Positions 45,384 through 55,676 of a stretch of DNA of 64,000 bases are shown here, piece by piece. The position numbers and the translations under genes were made by a program. Source of the stretch: Haliclona indistincta (taxonomy: Eukaryota; Porifera; Demospongiae; Haplosclerida; Chalinidae); the NCBI GenBank assembly GCA_964017065.1, contig OZ024785.1, forward strand, positions 992,001 to 1,056,000. Reading direction: 5' to 3'. Position 1 is the first letter of the stretch. Each line of letters starts with the position of its first letter. The notes beneath the pieces are model-generated. The model was not told where the DNA came from, did not search any database, and was given only the letters and a program-made list of their open reading frames with translations.

Positions 45384-46496
45384 TATTCAGTTTTATGCAA
45401 GCTAATAGGCAGTTATTATTGTTCTATAATCATAACCTTCAGCTCTAGAAGCTTGCTGTTCCTGACCGAATAAGCATAAGACTGTAGAATCCGTTGCCCG
45501 CACGCACGAAACATGATGATCGCCGCCATAGTCTCAGTATCGTCATGCAGCAAACTATAGTAGCCTATACAGAGTTCTGTGCATGTGACTGTATTTATCA
45601 TTATTTACATAGAATACGAGGAAGTAAATCTAGAACTGTTCGAATTCCGTTAAGGGCAGAGATTCAACAACGCTCACGTGCGCACTGCAAAAAGCTAATT
45701 TCCTGATGTGGACTGTATTATGTGCCTGAAATAAGTGTCATTAAATTTCCTTCAAATTTCCTGTAAATTTCTTCTCCATTCATCATACAGATGTCAGTGC
45801 TAAATTTCGGGTACAGGAAACATCATCTGGTCTACAGCTTTCACATGTGGAATTTCTGCCCAGTAATTTCGTTTACCTGAATTACAACTTTCCTGCAATA
45901 GCACATGTGGTATGAAGAATTTGGTAATTTAATTTTGCTGTTGTTGATGTGATTTTAAAATAATTGCCATTAGTTTTTCGTTTCAAACCATTCTGTCGTC
46001 AAAACTGCATGGATAGAACGATGCTTGGATGCTGTTTTGCAGTTTTAATTGTTTCAAACCATTCTGTCACCAAACGCGCTAATCATGCTATGAACTATTA
46101 TTTTCAATTTTGTTTTCTCTGCTGGTGTCACATTTGTTAATGTTATTTGCCCAAAGTTGTTAATTCATAAAGACATAAATCAATAATAATAGTTTAGTCT
46201 TGATGTGGATCACAAGTTGTAGTGGTTTGCTTCTTGAGCGTTAGCGATAACTTCATGTTGATGAAAGAGGGAGAGGGAGTGAAAGAAAGTTCAAGACATT
46301 TAGATATCCTGTGACCCCTATATACAGTAAAAATTATAAAGATAATAAAAGTTTTATGCACTAACCTTGACGACAGCCGTATGACATGTCACACATATAC
46401 AAGATCAGGTACCTGTTTACAAATTAAAGGTTCTTTCAATGGAACACTTCCTACTGTTGTTGGCACTACTCTAGAAGTTCAGAATCAAATTGCTAG

Positions 46497-46498
<2 letters not shown>
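45384..46498. other. GATM upstream region
   Basis: No gene is supported. It contains repeated AAATTTCCT motifs (45,740-45,780) and two copies of GTTTCAAACCATTCTGTC (45,982 and 46,050). The GATM promoter should lie near 45,400-45,600. Confidence 0.4.

Positions 46499-46580
<82 letters not shown>
46499..46580. repeat. (CA)n microsatellite
   Basis: Forty-one uninterrupted CA dinucleotides. Confidence 0.97.
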
Positions 46581-46797
46581 ATAAATGCACAGTTTACCCC
46601 GCCACCCTAACCTCCTCACACACAAACAGTCATACATACTAGGGCTGGGCAATAGTACCGATTACTTTTGAAAATGCAAAACAAAACGTATTCAGAATTA
46701 TGTTTTATCATTATTAATTTTGATGCAACACTACACGAAAGGTACGGCAACAACTGCAGTTTAATTTTACAGTGTATGTTTTTATTAGGGAGGCACG

Positions 46798-48019
46798 GTA
46801 GTGCCTCCCTACGTAGGGATGGCCAAGAAAACAAAATGGCGGCTACATACAATGTATTAGCGTTCAAACGCTGATATTACACCTGGTGATGAATTTTATT
46901 CGTCCAAAGACACTTAGATCTGCTTTCTAGCGTTGCCCCATCAGATCTTACAGCAGCAAGGAGATTGCTCGAAATTGTAAATAAAGTGACGAACCTGCAT
47001 GGAACGGTGAAAATCGTGTTTCGTCATCTACGTTTTCTTCTTTCTTCTTTCTTCCACTCGCCTAGCACCTTTATGTGAGCAGTGCCGAGACCAAAACACC
47101 CACGAACAGTCGTGAAATTCTTCTGGCATGTGCCTTTTGAACTTAGTTTTTAGCGAAACGTCGATATAAATTTGACGAGTTCGCGATCACGAACAGTTGT
47201 CAGCTTTTTTTTGTCAGACGCCATTATTGTGATTTCGCAATACGCACGTGACCAACCACACGAATTCTAGAAGTAGAGTATCGCCGTATGGAGAGCGCAC
47301 ATTGGCGTCTGGAATCTTCGAAGAACAACTCATCGAGTAAGTTCGTGTAGTATCACCGTTCTGTTGCTCGCCAGATAGTATCACAGCCTTACAGAATTTC
47401 GTACACTAAAGTGGGCGGGGCTCGAATGCTTTGCAGAATGGATGAGCTAATTTCAATATTTAGGAATAATACATTTTGAGCTACAAGTTGAAAAGGTCAG
47501 ATAAAAAATTATCAACAACAATAAACCAAAATAATAGTGTAAACAGAGAAATACATGATCTTGCCGAATTCAAACTGCAACAAAAATTTGAAACTCAAAA
47601 AGGACACAAACAAGAAAATAAAAAGATTCCTAACGAAATCATAAGGATGTAGGGATGAATGAAATCTGCTGCTGGTCCACAATGTAAACCAACAAGGAAC
47701 TACATGTAGCATGGAATGGTAACACGATTGACTTGCTAACAGACCATATAGATCCCTACATCAGTGGCTGTACATAAGATCAATTATTATTTTTTTCACA
47801 GTCAAGTTCAAATCACTTCAGTGTCAGTCAACAGCAACTAGCTGAAATATAGCTATAGTCTGCCACAGCAGCCATTGATGTAGGGATCTATGGTCTGTTA
47901 GCAAGTCAATCGTGTTACCATTCCATGCTAGTTCCTTGTTGGTTTACATTGTGGACCAACAGCAGATTTCACTCGTCCCTACATCCTTATGATTTCGTTA
48001 GAAATCTTTTTATTTTCTT
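46798..48019 (+). mobile_element. Fold-back element E5
   Basis: Left palindrome, ACGTAGGGATGG, AAAATGGCGGC (46,833-46,843), the interior blocks of E1 without a TTTC expansion, and hairpin arms 47,613-47,769 and 47,870-48,019. Relative to E1 the arms carry many changes that occur in both arms (AACGAAATCATAAGG, AAACCAACAAGG). A few changes are in one arm only, such as an extra ACATGT. It lies directly upstream of a class A collagen copy. Confidence 0.75.
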
Positions 48020-48129
48020 GTAAAGTTGTTAGCCACTAACATATAGTGTTCAACTAGCAGCAGCAGACTTTTATTACAGCTTGTGTATTTCAGTTCAGCG
48101 TATTTGCAGACAGGCATGTATGCATAACA

Positions 48130-48520
48130 TTGCACCGAGGCATAAGCACCTTCGGTGCCTAATTGACAATAGCAATTGTTTACCAAAAGCGTTGCACAGT
48201 TATCAGTGGCAGTCAGAGAAGCTCCACAGATCATATCGACAAGATGTCTGATATTTCTTTTGAAGTCTACTATATAAATCATGACCAGTGCACCATAATG
48301 CCTCTAACTCTCTTAATCAAGACTCATAATTGCTTGTTAGAACAAGTATTCTCTCAAAAAGGAAAATGATTCAATTTGAAGTGTCTGATGAGCGGTGAGT
48401 TTTATGTCATCAGCATCAATAATCGGGTAAGGGTGTATCTTATCTGTTTTGAAGTAGTGAATAATTTTTGCTATAAAAGTGAGAACAGTTTTAGTGGTTT
48501 ATTCAGTGAGCACAAGAATC
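48130..48520 (+). promoter_or_regulatory. Class A collagen upstream region
   Basis: Class A block (GACAATAGCAATTGTTTACC onward) with TATA box 48,472-48,479. It is preceded by a short hairpin relic with CACCGAGGCATAAGCACC, an end of the 50,733 MITE type. Confidence 0.55.
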
Positions 48521-48561
48521 ATGGCAATACTACAACTAGTGGTCCTTGCAGGAGTTATTTC

Positions 48562-49648
48562 GGGATGCTACAAAACCTGGACTCTGGACTATGGACTGGA
48601 CCGTGGACTGGACTCTGGACCACATAAAGTGCCGTATGCGCATGCGTCGGTCTGTATCGCGTGGCTACTACTACGGTTGTACTGTGTGTATCAGCTGGCT
48701 ATTCCCTCAAACAACGTTGATCGACGCGCTCCAGCTCCTTACTCCGCTATGGAGGTGATTCTGAGCTCCGACAATAGCGATAGCGACTCCAATCTATCGA
48801 TCTATGACACCAGCGATTTACCAAAGGTCTTTACCCCAACGAAGAAACCGCCACAGTCGCCAGCTCCCTCTTCAAGGTAAACCTTCTAAGTATATTAGCT
48901 ATGTGGGAATTTATTTACCATTATTTTAATTTATGATAGTTCTGAAGGAAGTGATGATGAACAGGATTTTGAAACCTCACGTAAAAGGTAATTGTAGCGA
49001 ATGCTGCAACATGCTATTAATTAATTTTTTGTATGCAGACTGAAATTTAGTGATGACTCTGAGGGAGATGAGAGTGTTGCTCACTATGAAAATGATCCTG
49101 AGCTTCCTATTTATTCCACTGTCGATTGCGGCTATCCTGCTTTTAAACTAGCCTACCAGGTCCTCCACATGACATTGTCATAGGACGTCTTGAATGAAGA
49201 CCTTTCCGTGATCCAAGTGGATCAATCAAGACTCCTACTAAAGCCAGTGCGGCTCACTACCATCTCAAGCTGATGTGTCTAAGGGCAGCTGATCCAAGTT
49301 TTGTTCCTAGTTCTATAGTGGTTCCGTCTGAAGTTGCTTTGGTTCTAAATGCTTCACACCACCAGTTGTTGCTTTTTGAATTTGGCATACGGCTAGCACC
49401 ATGACTAACAATTTCATCATCTTTCCTATATAACTGCTGTTTCATTATAATCATATTCCAACCCACGTAATAACTATATGCTCTATAAACTGCTGTTTCA
49501 CTATTATACATTTTCCATTATATTATTATGTGACATTAATTTTTGTACATTTGATATCGTTATTTTCAATAAAAAATTAATTTTCATAGCTGAAAGTTTC
49601 AGTCCAGAGTCCAGTCCATAGTCCAGAGTCCAGGTTTTGTAGCATCCC
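48562..49648. mobile_element. DNA transposon, 40-bp perfect TIRs, 9-bp TSD
   Basis: The ends are GGGATGCTACAAAACCTGGA plus 20 more bases, perfectly mirrored. The inverted repeats consist largely of TGGACT-type short repeats. The target duplication AGTTATTTC lies at 48,553-48,561 and 49,649-49,657, and intact paralogues have a single copy of the equivalent bases (AGTATTTTC). A 9-bp duplication is known for Mutator-like and some Merlin elements, but I cannot assign a family. It carries an intron-containing frame (next entry). Confidence 0.85.
48749..49404 (+). pseudogene. Intron-containing ORF of the transposon, internally deleted
   Basis: Three exons join in frame: 48,749-48,876 (MEVILSSDNSDSDSNLSIYD, KVFTPTKKPPQSP), one around 48,938-48,987 (SEGSDDEQDFETSRKR) and one from 49,039 (LKFSDDSEGDESVAHYE, GYPAFKLAYQ) to a stop at 49,183. 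The product is acidic and serine-rich. In another frame 49,152-49,404 reads PPHDIVIGRLE, a stop, then PFRDPSGSIKTPTKASAAHY, HLKLMCLRAADPSFVPSSIV and QLLLFEFGI. This looks like the two ends of a transposase whose middle was deleted. The identification is inference. Confidence 0.45.
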
Positions 49649-50732
49649 AGTTATTTCTGCTACAGGTACGATGTAGAATCTACATTATATTTAATTATTC
49701 ACTTATTGCAGGATGGGCTTTGCCAGTTTCTAATGAAACATTATCAGATCAGCAGAGTAACTGATGTTCTGGAGGATTTAAAATTGTTCATGAGCTACTG
49801 AGTGGTCGAGATGGTCGTGATGGACCAGCTGGTAGAGATGGTCTCCCAGGACCTGATGGAGCTCCTGGAGAGATGGACTAGACGGAGCTAATGGACAGAA
49901 AGGAGACAAGGGAGAGAGAGGAGAGGCAGGGATAGCAGGACCACCTGGTCCTGTTAGTGGAGGAGCTACCTACACACGATGGGGGAGGACATCGTGTCCT
50001 AACACTGCAGGAACAAGCCTCATCTACAGTGGTAGAGCTGGTAAATCATTCTACACTCAGTCAGGAGGAGGAGGCAACTATCAATGTCTACCAAATAACC
50101 CACAGTATGGAGCATATGCTCCTGGAGTACAGAATCTAGCTCCAATATATGGAGTTGAGTATGAATTAAATACTGGTAGACCTCTTCCTGCACTGCATGA
50201 CCGCAATGTCCCATGTGCTGTCTGTCATGTTTCCACTAGAGCAGCTGTACTGATGATTCCAGCATGGCGCCAATGTCCTAGCCAGTGGACAGTCACACTG
50301 GAGTATACTGGATACCTAATGACTGAACATCATACTCACGGCAAAGCAACATACGAGTGTGTTGATAAAGATGCTGAGTCTGTTCCGGGTAGCCATGCTA
50401 ACACTAATGGAGCGTTGTTCTATCATGTTGAAGCAAATTGTAATGGTCTACTATGTCCACCATGATGCTGAGAAAGAGCTCGCCTGTGCTGTGTGCACCA
50501 AGTGAACAATACAATAATAATTATGCGTTTATTAGAACTTGAAGCCTTTTTGTTTGAATTTTCTTAGTTAAAAAAAAACTTTTCTTTTGTTCTGTACACC
50601 TCAGTATTCTTGCCTTGACATGCAATTAGAATGCTTTTTTTTATTTTACAAATTCAAAAGCAACATCATAAAAAGGGCTAGTGTGCAGTACTGAAGTAGG
50701 CCTTGCAGGAATAATTTGACTATAACAATAAG

Positions 50733-51311
50733 AATGAAGCACCAAAGGTGCAGATGCCTCGGTGGAATGCTACCATTTCACATGTGAAATGGTAGCATTC
50801 CAGTAAAGCTGAAGAGCGCTGCAACAAGCTGCAATACAGCACTGTTAGCAGAATAAGCTAGTGGGTTGCAACTATGCAATCAGAAGCCTAGCAGTGCTAA
50901 CCACATGGAATTCAGTTGGGCGTGCCTATAATCAACACAGCACGTGAGCGCTGGTTGCTAGCTTGCTGGAGCTGGCGCTGCTTAGCGATAGCACGATTGA
51001 TTTCTCAGCACTCACTGTACTACCTTGAGTAAAGAATTGTCTTACAAGCTGTGAAGAAGACTATAGTAGACAGCTTTATCTTCAGCGAAGTCCCACAATG
51101 CTGAGCGAGTCCAGCAATGCCATTCAAGGTAACGAAGCTTTGGAACCAAAAGTCTATCAATTCAATTCCGAGGCAACACCGAGTTGAACATGTATTGCAA
51201 GTATCAGCGCTTAGTTTTCCGCCGACGCGGAGTTCTGCCTGCGGACAGAATGACAGAATGACAAACCGACGAACTACTGTATGCCTCGTGGCTCCGCCCA
51301 CCGAGGCATAA
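50733..51311. mobile_element. MITE with CCTCGGTGG / CCACCGAGG ends, complete copy
   Basis: The left end is hairpin GCACCAAAGGTGC plus AGATGCCTCGGTGG. The right end is ATGCCTCGTGGCTCCGCC plus CACCGAGGCAT. An internal inverted repeat flanks CATGTGAAATGGTAGCATTC (50,765-50,800). It is 579 bp with no coding frame and is inserted in collagen 3' flank ahead of a collagen fragment. Relics occur at 40.3, 41.5, 43.7-44.1, 19.33 and 48.13 kb. Confidence 0.65.
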
Positions 51312-51357
51312 TAATGCTGATGACGAGCATTTTAAGGGCATAATTTTGCAAAATGGT

Positions 51358-51705
51358 TTAACCTGGGGAGGACATCATGTCCTAACATAGCAGGAACAAG
51401 CCCCTTCTACAGTGGTAGTCATTCTACAATCAAAAAGGCGGAGGAGGCAACTATCAATGTCTACCAAATAGCCCACATTCCCACAATATTGACAATATGC
51501 TCCTGGAGTGCAGAACATGGCTCCAATATATGGAGTAGAGTATCAACTAGATGGTGGTAGCCCTCTTCCTGCACTGCATGACTACAATGTTCCATGTGCT
51601 GTCTGTCATGTCTCCACTAGAGTAGCTGTACTGATGATTCCAGCATGGCGTCACTGTCCTAGCCAGTGGACAATGGAGTATACTGGATATCTAATGACTG
51701 AACTT
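51358..51705 (+). pseudogene. Collagen C-terminal pseudogene
   Basis: Begins with the same AATGGTTTAACCTGGGGAG junction as the fragment at 13,517, so both derive from one earlier truncated copy. Contains NYQCLPNS, APIYGVEYQLDGGSPLPALH, VPCAVCHVST and CPSQWTMEYTGYLMTE, then ends abruptly at 51,705. Frames are broken near SGRAG and NPQYG. Confidence 0.75.
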
Positions 51706-52297
51706 CCACAATACTTAATCATCATTCTATCATTAACAGATAGCTCACAAACATTGTCAGCTGGGTTGTCGATGCTGATGTTTCCCACAATAATCTAACT
51801 ACCAGTGTGCATGATCCGCTGAAGAACCCAAGCTGTGTTGGTGCTATGCAATGCATATCTATGAGCTGCATTATGAATATTCACTTCATTAAGGCATTGC
51901 TGCTAGAATATAGGGCGTGGCTTGTCGTACCAGCACGAGCTATAGTTGTGTGCGAGCCAGGTATAGCTGCAAGCGCTGAATGAACTTGTTTGGAGCAAGG
52001 GTATGATTCTACTCACGCATCGCAGCCTGTATTAAAAGAATTGGCGGGGGAAATATGATAGGCAGACTATAAACGACATTCACCATCAGTGCCTACATGA
52101 CACAACCAACAAAGCGCCATTGGAGAAGATTCATGTTTCATAATCATATTTATGATCAATTTGTAGCCCGCTTTTGTGACCTCGCCCTTTGCTGACCAAC
52201 CACTAAGCAGATCCACCCTCGCTACAGCTCAGATACGCCCTGTTAGCAGCAGATCGTCCTCCGAAGAATCAACTCAACGAAGCAAAAACTAGTCGAC
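51706..52297. other. Intergenic region upstream of the receptor gene
   Basis: No gene supported. The transcription start of the receptor gene should be near 52,100-52,280. No clear TATA box was seen. Confidence 0.4.
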
Positions 52298-54086
52298 ATG
52301 GTAAGCTGCTTGCAATAATGCAACAGAAATGCTTGATTGTTCTTCTCTTTAGACCAGCATTCGGTGTTCAACACTACTTGTGCTTTTGGCACTTGCTTCT
52401 ACTGCATTTGGTGAGTAGTCAAAATATTGATGTCTTCCCATTTTCTTTGTTTCACTTAAACAATTTTTTTCTAGCAAGCGATCTTTCGTCTTGTCCTGGA
52501 CAAACCTGTCCAGAGGACAATTTTATGTTTACTTGCAATGGATCAGGAGAGGTGACGTGGGTTATAGTAGATGCTAACGATGTTCAACTGACCAACTACA
52601 CTGTTGGGACTGGATTAACGGTGGGAGATAATGACACGTTTGGTGACATGGATCAATTTATGGTTCGAAGACTTGGTGAAAATTCGACCATGCTGTGGTT
52701 CCGTGCTAATCCTAACTACAATGGTTTCAAAGTAATATGCGATGATGATGATGATGAAATGGAGTGCAGCCTGCAGGTTTTTGGTAAGTTTCTCACTAAA
52801 CTTCACTTCTGCATGGTTGTTCTTCCTCAGTTACATCATACTAGATAGTTTCACTTTGTGAGAGGCTGTCTCTCAACATTTTCACAACACATTTTTATTA
52901 TTGCTGGAAAAAGCAATAATAAATGTATCTGTTTCTGATTCACAGGACCTCCTACAGAGCCTGAGAACTTTGTGATTCAAAGTAACACTGTCACTCGCAC
53001 CTCAGTGAGACTTAGCTGGGAGGTGCCACTCAACTATGACTGCATGATCTCTTACTACAATATTTTGGTCAATGGATTAACCTATAATGTCAATGGTAAC
53101 TACACATGGTTCGATCTGCCTGTTGTCTTTGGGAGAGAATACTGTCCAGTAATCTCAGCTCGTGACGCAGCGATGCGATCTGGTCAACAGGTAGCAACAA
53201 TGCCACGCTGCATTGATGTTGATTGTAAGTCAGCTGGTGATCACATGATATCAATGATTTATTCCATCATACAGATCCACCTGCTGTCATGTTGAATGAT
53301 AACATGTATTCTTATCGTGCTGGAGAGTTTGTCAATATAACAGTCAGCTGGATGGTGAGTCTATTACCCCCTGAGCAGATATAATAATATTCATTGCATA
53401 CTCCCTCAGCTGCCAGCCACTAACACACCAGCCATCACTAACTATACCATCAGATACAATGAGACATATACCAATGATATGGGTAGTGGCAGTGGAAGTG
53501 ATGATGATGATGATAACATGAGGATGGTGACAGTACTAGCCGGCCAGACCAGTGTGATGCTCCGTGGATCCTTCAGAGAGAGCAGCACATACTTTGTGGA
53601 GGTGATACCCAGTAACATGTTCGGTCAAGGAGATTCTGTTAGAAATGTCTTCAGTAAGTCATAGTATTATTACGTTTTTGCATGATTCAATTTCTCACTA
53701 CAGCTATTCCAGTTGCTCCAACTCCCTCCATAATGCCTCCTGAAACTACTGGTGGTAAGATATTAGTAAGTATTATTATAATGTAGTTATTATTGTATTA
53801 TAATAGGTCTCTCTGTTGGTGCTATTGTTGGTATAGTGATTGGAGCTATAGTTGGTCTGATCCTCATTGTAGTGATAGTTGTTGTCATTGTTGTGATTGC
53901 CGTGGTCGCTGGCCGCAAAAGTGAGTGATCAAAATCTACTACAATAAATCATTGTTGTCTCTCTTTCACTTCTGCTTTTATCACAGACAATGGAAGCAAG
54001 TAAGTATTATAATATTTATTGTAGATAGTGAATCACTTATTCCTCTTTGCTCCCACAGACCAACACATGAGCTGACCAAGTTGTAA
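52298..54086 (+). CDS. Single-pass receptor-like protein with fibronectin-III domains
   Basis: Ten exons join in perfect phase to 392 residues: 52,298-52,300 (the ATG alone), 52,353-52,410, 52,475-52,783, 52,946-53,224, 53,275-53,354, 53,410-53,653, 53,704-53,754, 53,807-53,920, 53,987-53,999 and 54,059-54,086. Order: signal peptide (TSIRCSTLLVLLALASTAF), an N-terminal Cys-containing domain that may be immunoglobulin-like (about residues 20-123, ending in an Asp tract and CSLQVF), FN3-like domain 1 (PPTEPENFVIQS..SVRLSWEV), and FN3-like domain 2 (NITVSWM..YTIRYNET, with a GSGSGSDDDDD insertion). A Pro/Thr stalk, one transmembrane helix (AIVGIVIGAIVGLILIVVIV) and a cytoplasmic tail of about 15 residues (KNNGSKPTHELTKL) follow. 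There is no kinase or other enzymatic tail, so it is a likely adhesion or recognition receptor (inference). Confidence 0.82.
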
Positions 54087-55310
54087 GCAACAGAGCAGTA
54101 TATCAACTGAATTGTTAGATCGATGTAGACTATTTGTGCAAGCATACACTGTCTTTGTTATTTAACTGAACTATGTTGATTTGTTTATAACTTCCCATCT
54201 TTTAGAACACTCTTTTTTACTGTTATAACCTCTTTGTACCATTAAAAATTCGGTATTGACTGAGCTGCATGCAAGTAGACGTTGTTCTACCTAGTATTAG
54301 CATGTCATGTACGTTGGAACACAAACAGCATCTTCTGATGAATTTTACCCTGAAGGTCATCATCCTTCAAGGTAAAAACCTGAATAGACTAATTTTCTTT
54401 ACTTTTTCTCAACTTTTTCTAACATAATTATATACATTGTATGAGAATACAAAATATCTGCAAGAGAGCTCAAGAGGACAGGCTATAAGATTTCCTATCA
54501 GATGAAGAGTGTGTGTAAAAGATACTTCATGCGCCCCAGCAACATTCATAATTAATTTTTATGACCTTGATCGAAATCTCGACAGTTGATTACATGTGGT
54601 ATTAGACAACACTAATCATCAGATGTTATGAATTTGATTAATGAGTCAGCAAGATGCAAATCGTTTTATCTGAATCTTGCAAGTGGAGTGAGTATACAGT
54701 ATACAGTATACAGTATACAGTATACAGTATACAGTATACAGTATACAGTGTATACAGTGTACAGTATACAGTGTACACCATCTTACTGTACATGTCCTTC
54801 AGAATGAACTGCTGGACACTCACTCTTGCAAGAAAGCATGACAGCAATTGTTGTACCTATTAACTGTACTTGAAAAATCATAATAAAAGTTCCAAGCAAA
54901 CATGCATCACTCATATTCACTTTATTGACTGTGACACTCAATAGTCGTCATTCGCATTCTCAAAACACACAATTACCGTGCCGTATTCTAACACTAAGTA
55001 CTAAACACAGAACAATTCTGCTGTAGTATAAATATTTATGCACCTTTTATAATAATGCTTTACTCTTGAACAATAGTATAAGTGACTTGCTTATCATGAA
55101 CAGCGTAATATTTCAATTTACATACATCCCTATTGCGAAAATTCTGGTGCCTTATTTTAAAGAACAGGTATCAGAATCAGGCAATGAAATATCAAGTTGA
55201 TTATTTACAGACTTTCTAATTATACACAAAACACACTGTGTGGGCGTGATAAAAGTCATCCATAAATTTCACAGTTCATGACAAGTACTGCTGGTTTTAT
55301 TATCTGGTAT
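54087..55310. other. Intergenic region
   Basis: Besides the 7-bp repeat listed separately I see no gene. 54,355-54,375 has a short direct inverted match (CTGAAGGTCATCATCCTTCA). The rest is AT-rich. Confidence 0.4.
54691..54776. repeat. (GTATACA)n tandem repeat
   Basis: About twelve 7-bp units AGTATAC with GTGTAC variants at the right. Because the unit contains the palindrome GTATAC, the whole array can also fold on itself. Confidence 0.95.
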
Positions 55311-55553
55311 TCAGTTGAAGACATAAATTAACATCCAGTTGCTTATAAAGAATTTGGTGGAACTTGCACATTTGAACATCAGCTGAACATTTATAAATCT
55401 AGAGTATAATATCATCAGTAATGCACTCTTGAAGTGTGAATGAGTTTTACCTGCAGCTAGCAGTTCATCTTCGTCTGGCAGATAGGTTGTCACCTGCAGT
55501 GGGACAGATAAGATAGATAAGAGATATAGTAGTCTGGGAGTGAGCTGACCCAC
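55311..55553 (-). CDS. Possible small secreted protein
   Basis: An 80-codon minus-strand frame beginning MGQLTPRLLYLLSILSVPLQ, which resembles a signal peptide, followed by VTTYLPDEDELLAAGK. AATAAAA lies about 10 bases after the stop. A rival model splices an upstream exon at 56,989-56,945 (MLLIFLFSLLSSDSQ, donor CAG|GTAGGT) to 55,493-55,451 (VTTYLPDEDELLAAG) in phase 0, which would place the 11-bp minisatellite in an intron. No homologue is recognised, so it is uncertain that this is a gene. Confidence 0.3.
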   Translation of the reverse strand: MGQLTPRLLYLLSILSVPLQVTTYLPDEDELLAAGKTHSHFKSALLMILYSRFINVQLMFKCASSTKFFISNWMLIYVFN

Positions 55554-55676
55554 TTGAACAGTCTCTGGCTAGGTAGTTTACTGAGAGTACGATGATGGGT
55601 GGGTACATTATAGCTTCAAGGAGCAAGGTAAACTTCACTTAAGATGGTTTGGCTGCTAGATGCTAGGATAGTTCAA

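Larger units (their letters stand above)
48521..50505 (+). pseudogene. Class A collagen pseudogene interrupted by a DNA transposon
   Basis: The signal exon starts normally (MAILQLVVLAGV) and is cut at 48,561 by a 1,087-bp transposon. The remaining exon bases and donor follow at 49,658. Exon 2 (from 49,713) has further lesions: one extra T after GAAACA, a lost A in the DLK region, a lost GG in GAPGRD and a deletion near the end (CCACCATGATG for CCACCATATGATG). The old stop is at 50,503-50,505. Single-base lesions besides the insertion show it has been dead for some time. Confidence 0.85.

Noticed and set aside
46381..46581. Open frame ending in a long Thr-His run
   Set aside because: Read-through of the (CA)n microsatellite.
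52318..52848. 176-codon unspliced frame over the receptor's first exons
   Set aside because: It retains two introns with clear GT-AG borders. The spliced model gives a signal peptide and stays in phase through ten exons.
54638..54863. Tyr/Thr-rich frames on both strands
   Set aside because: Translations of the (GTATACA)n repeat.
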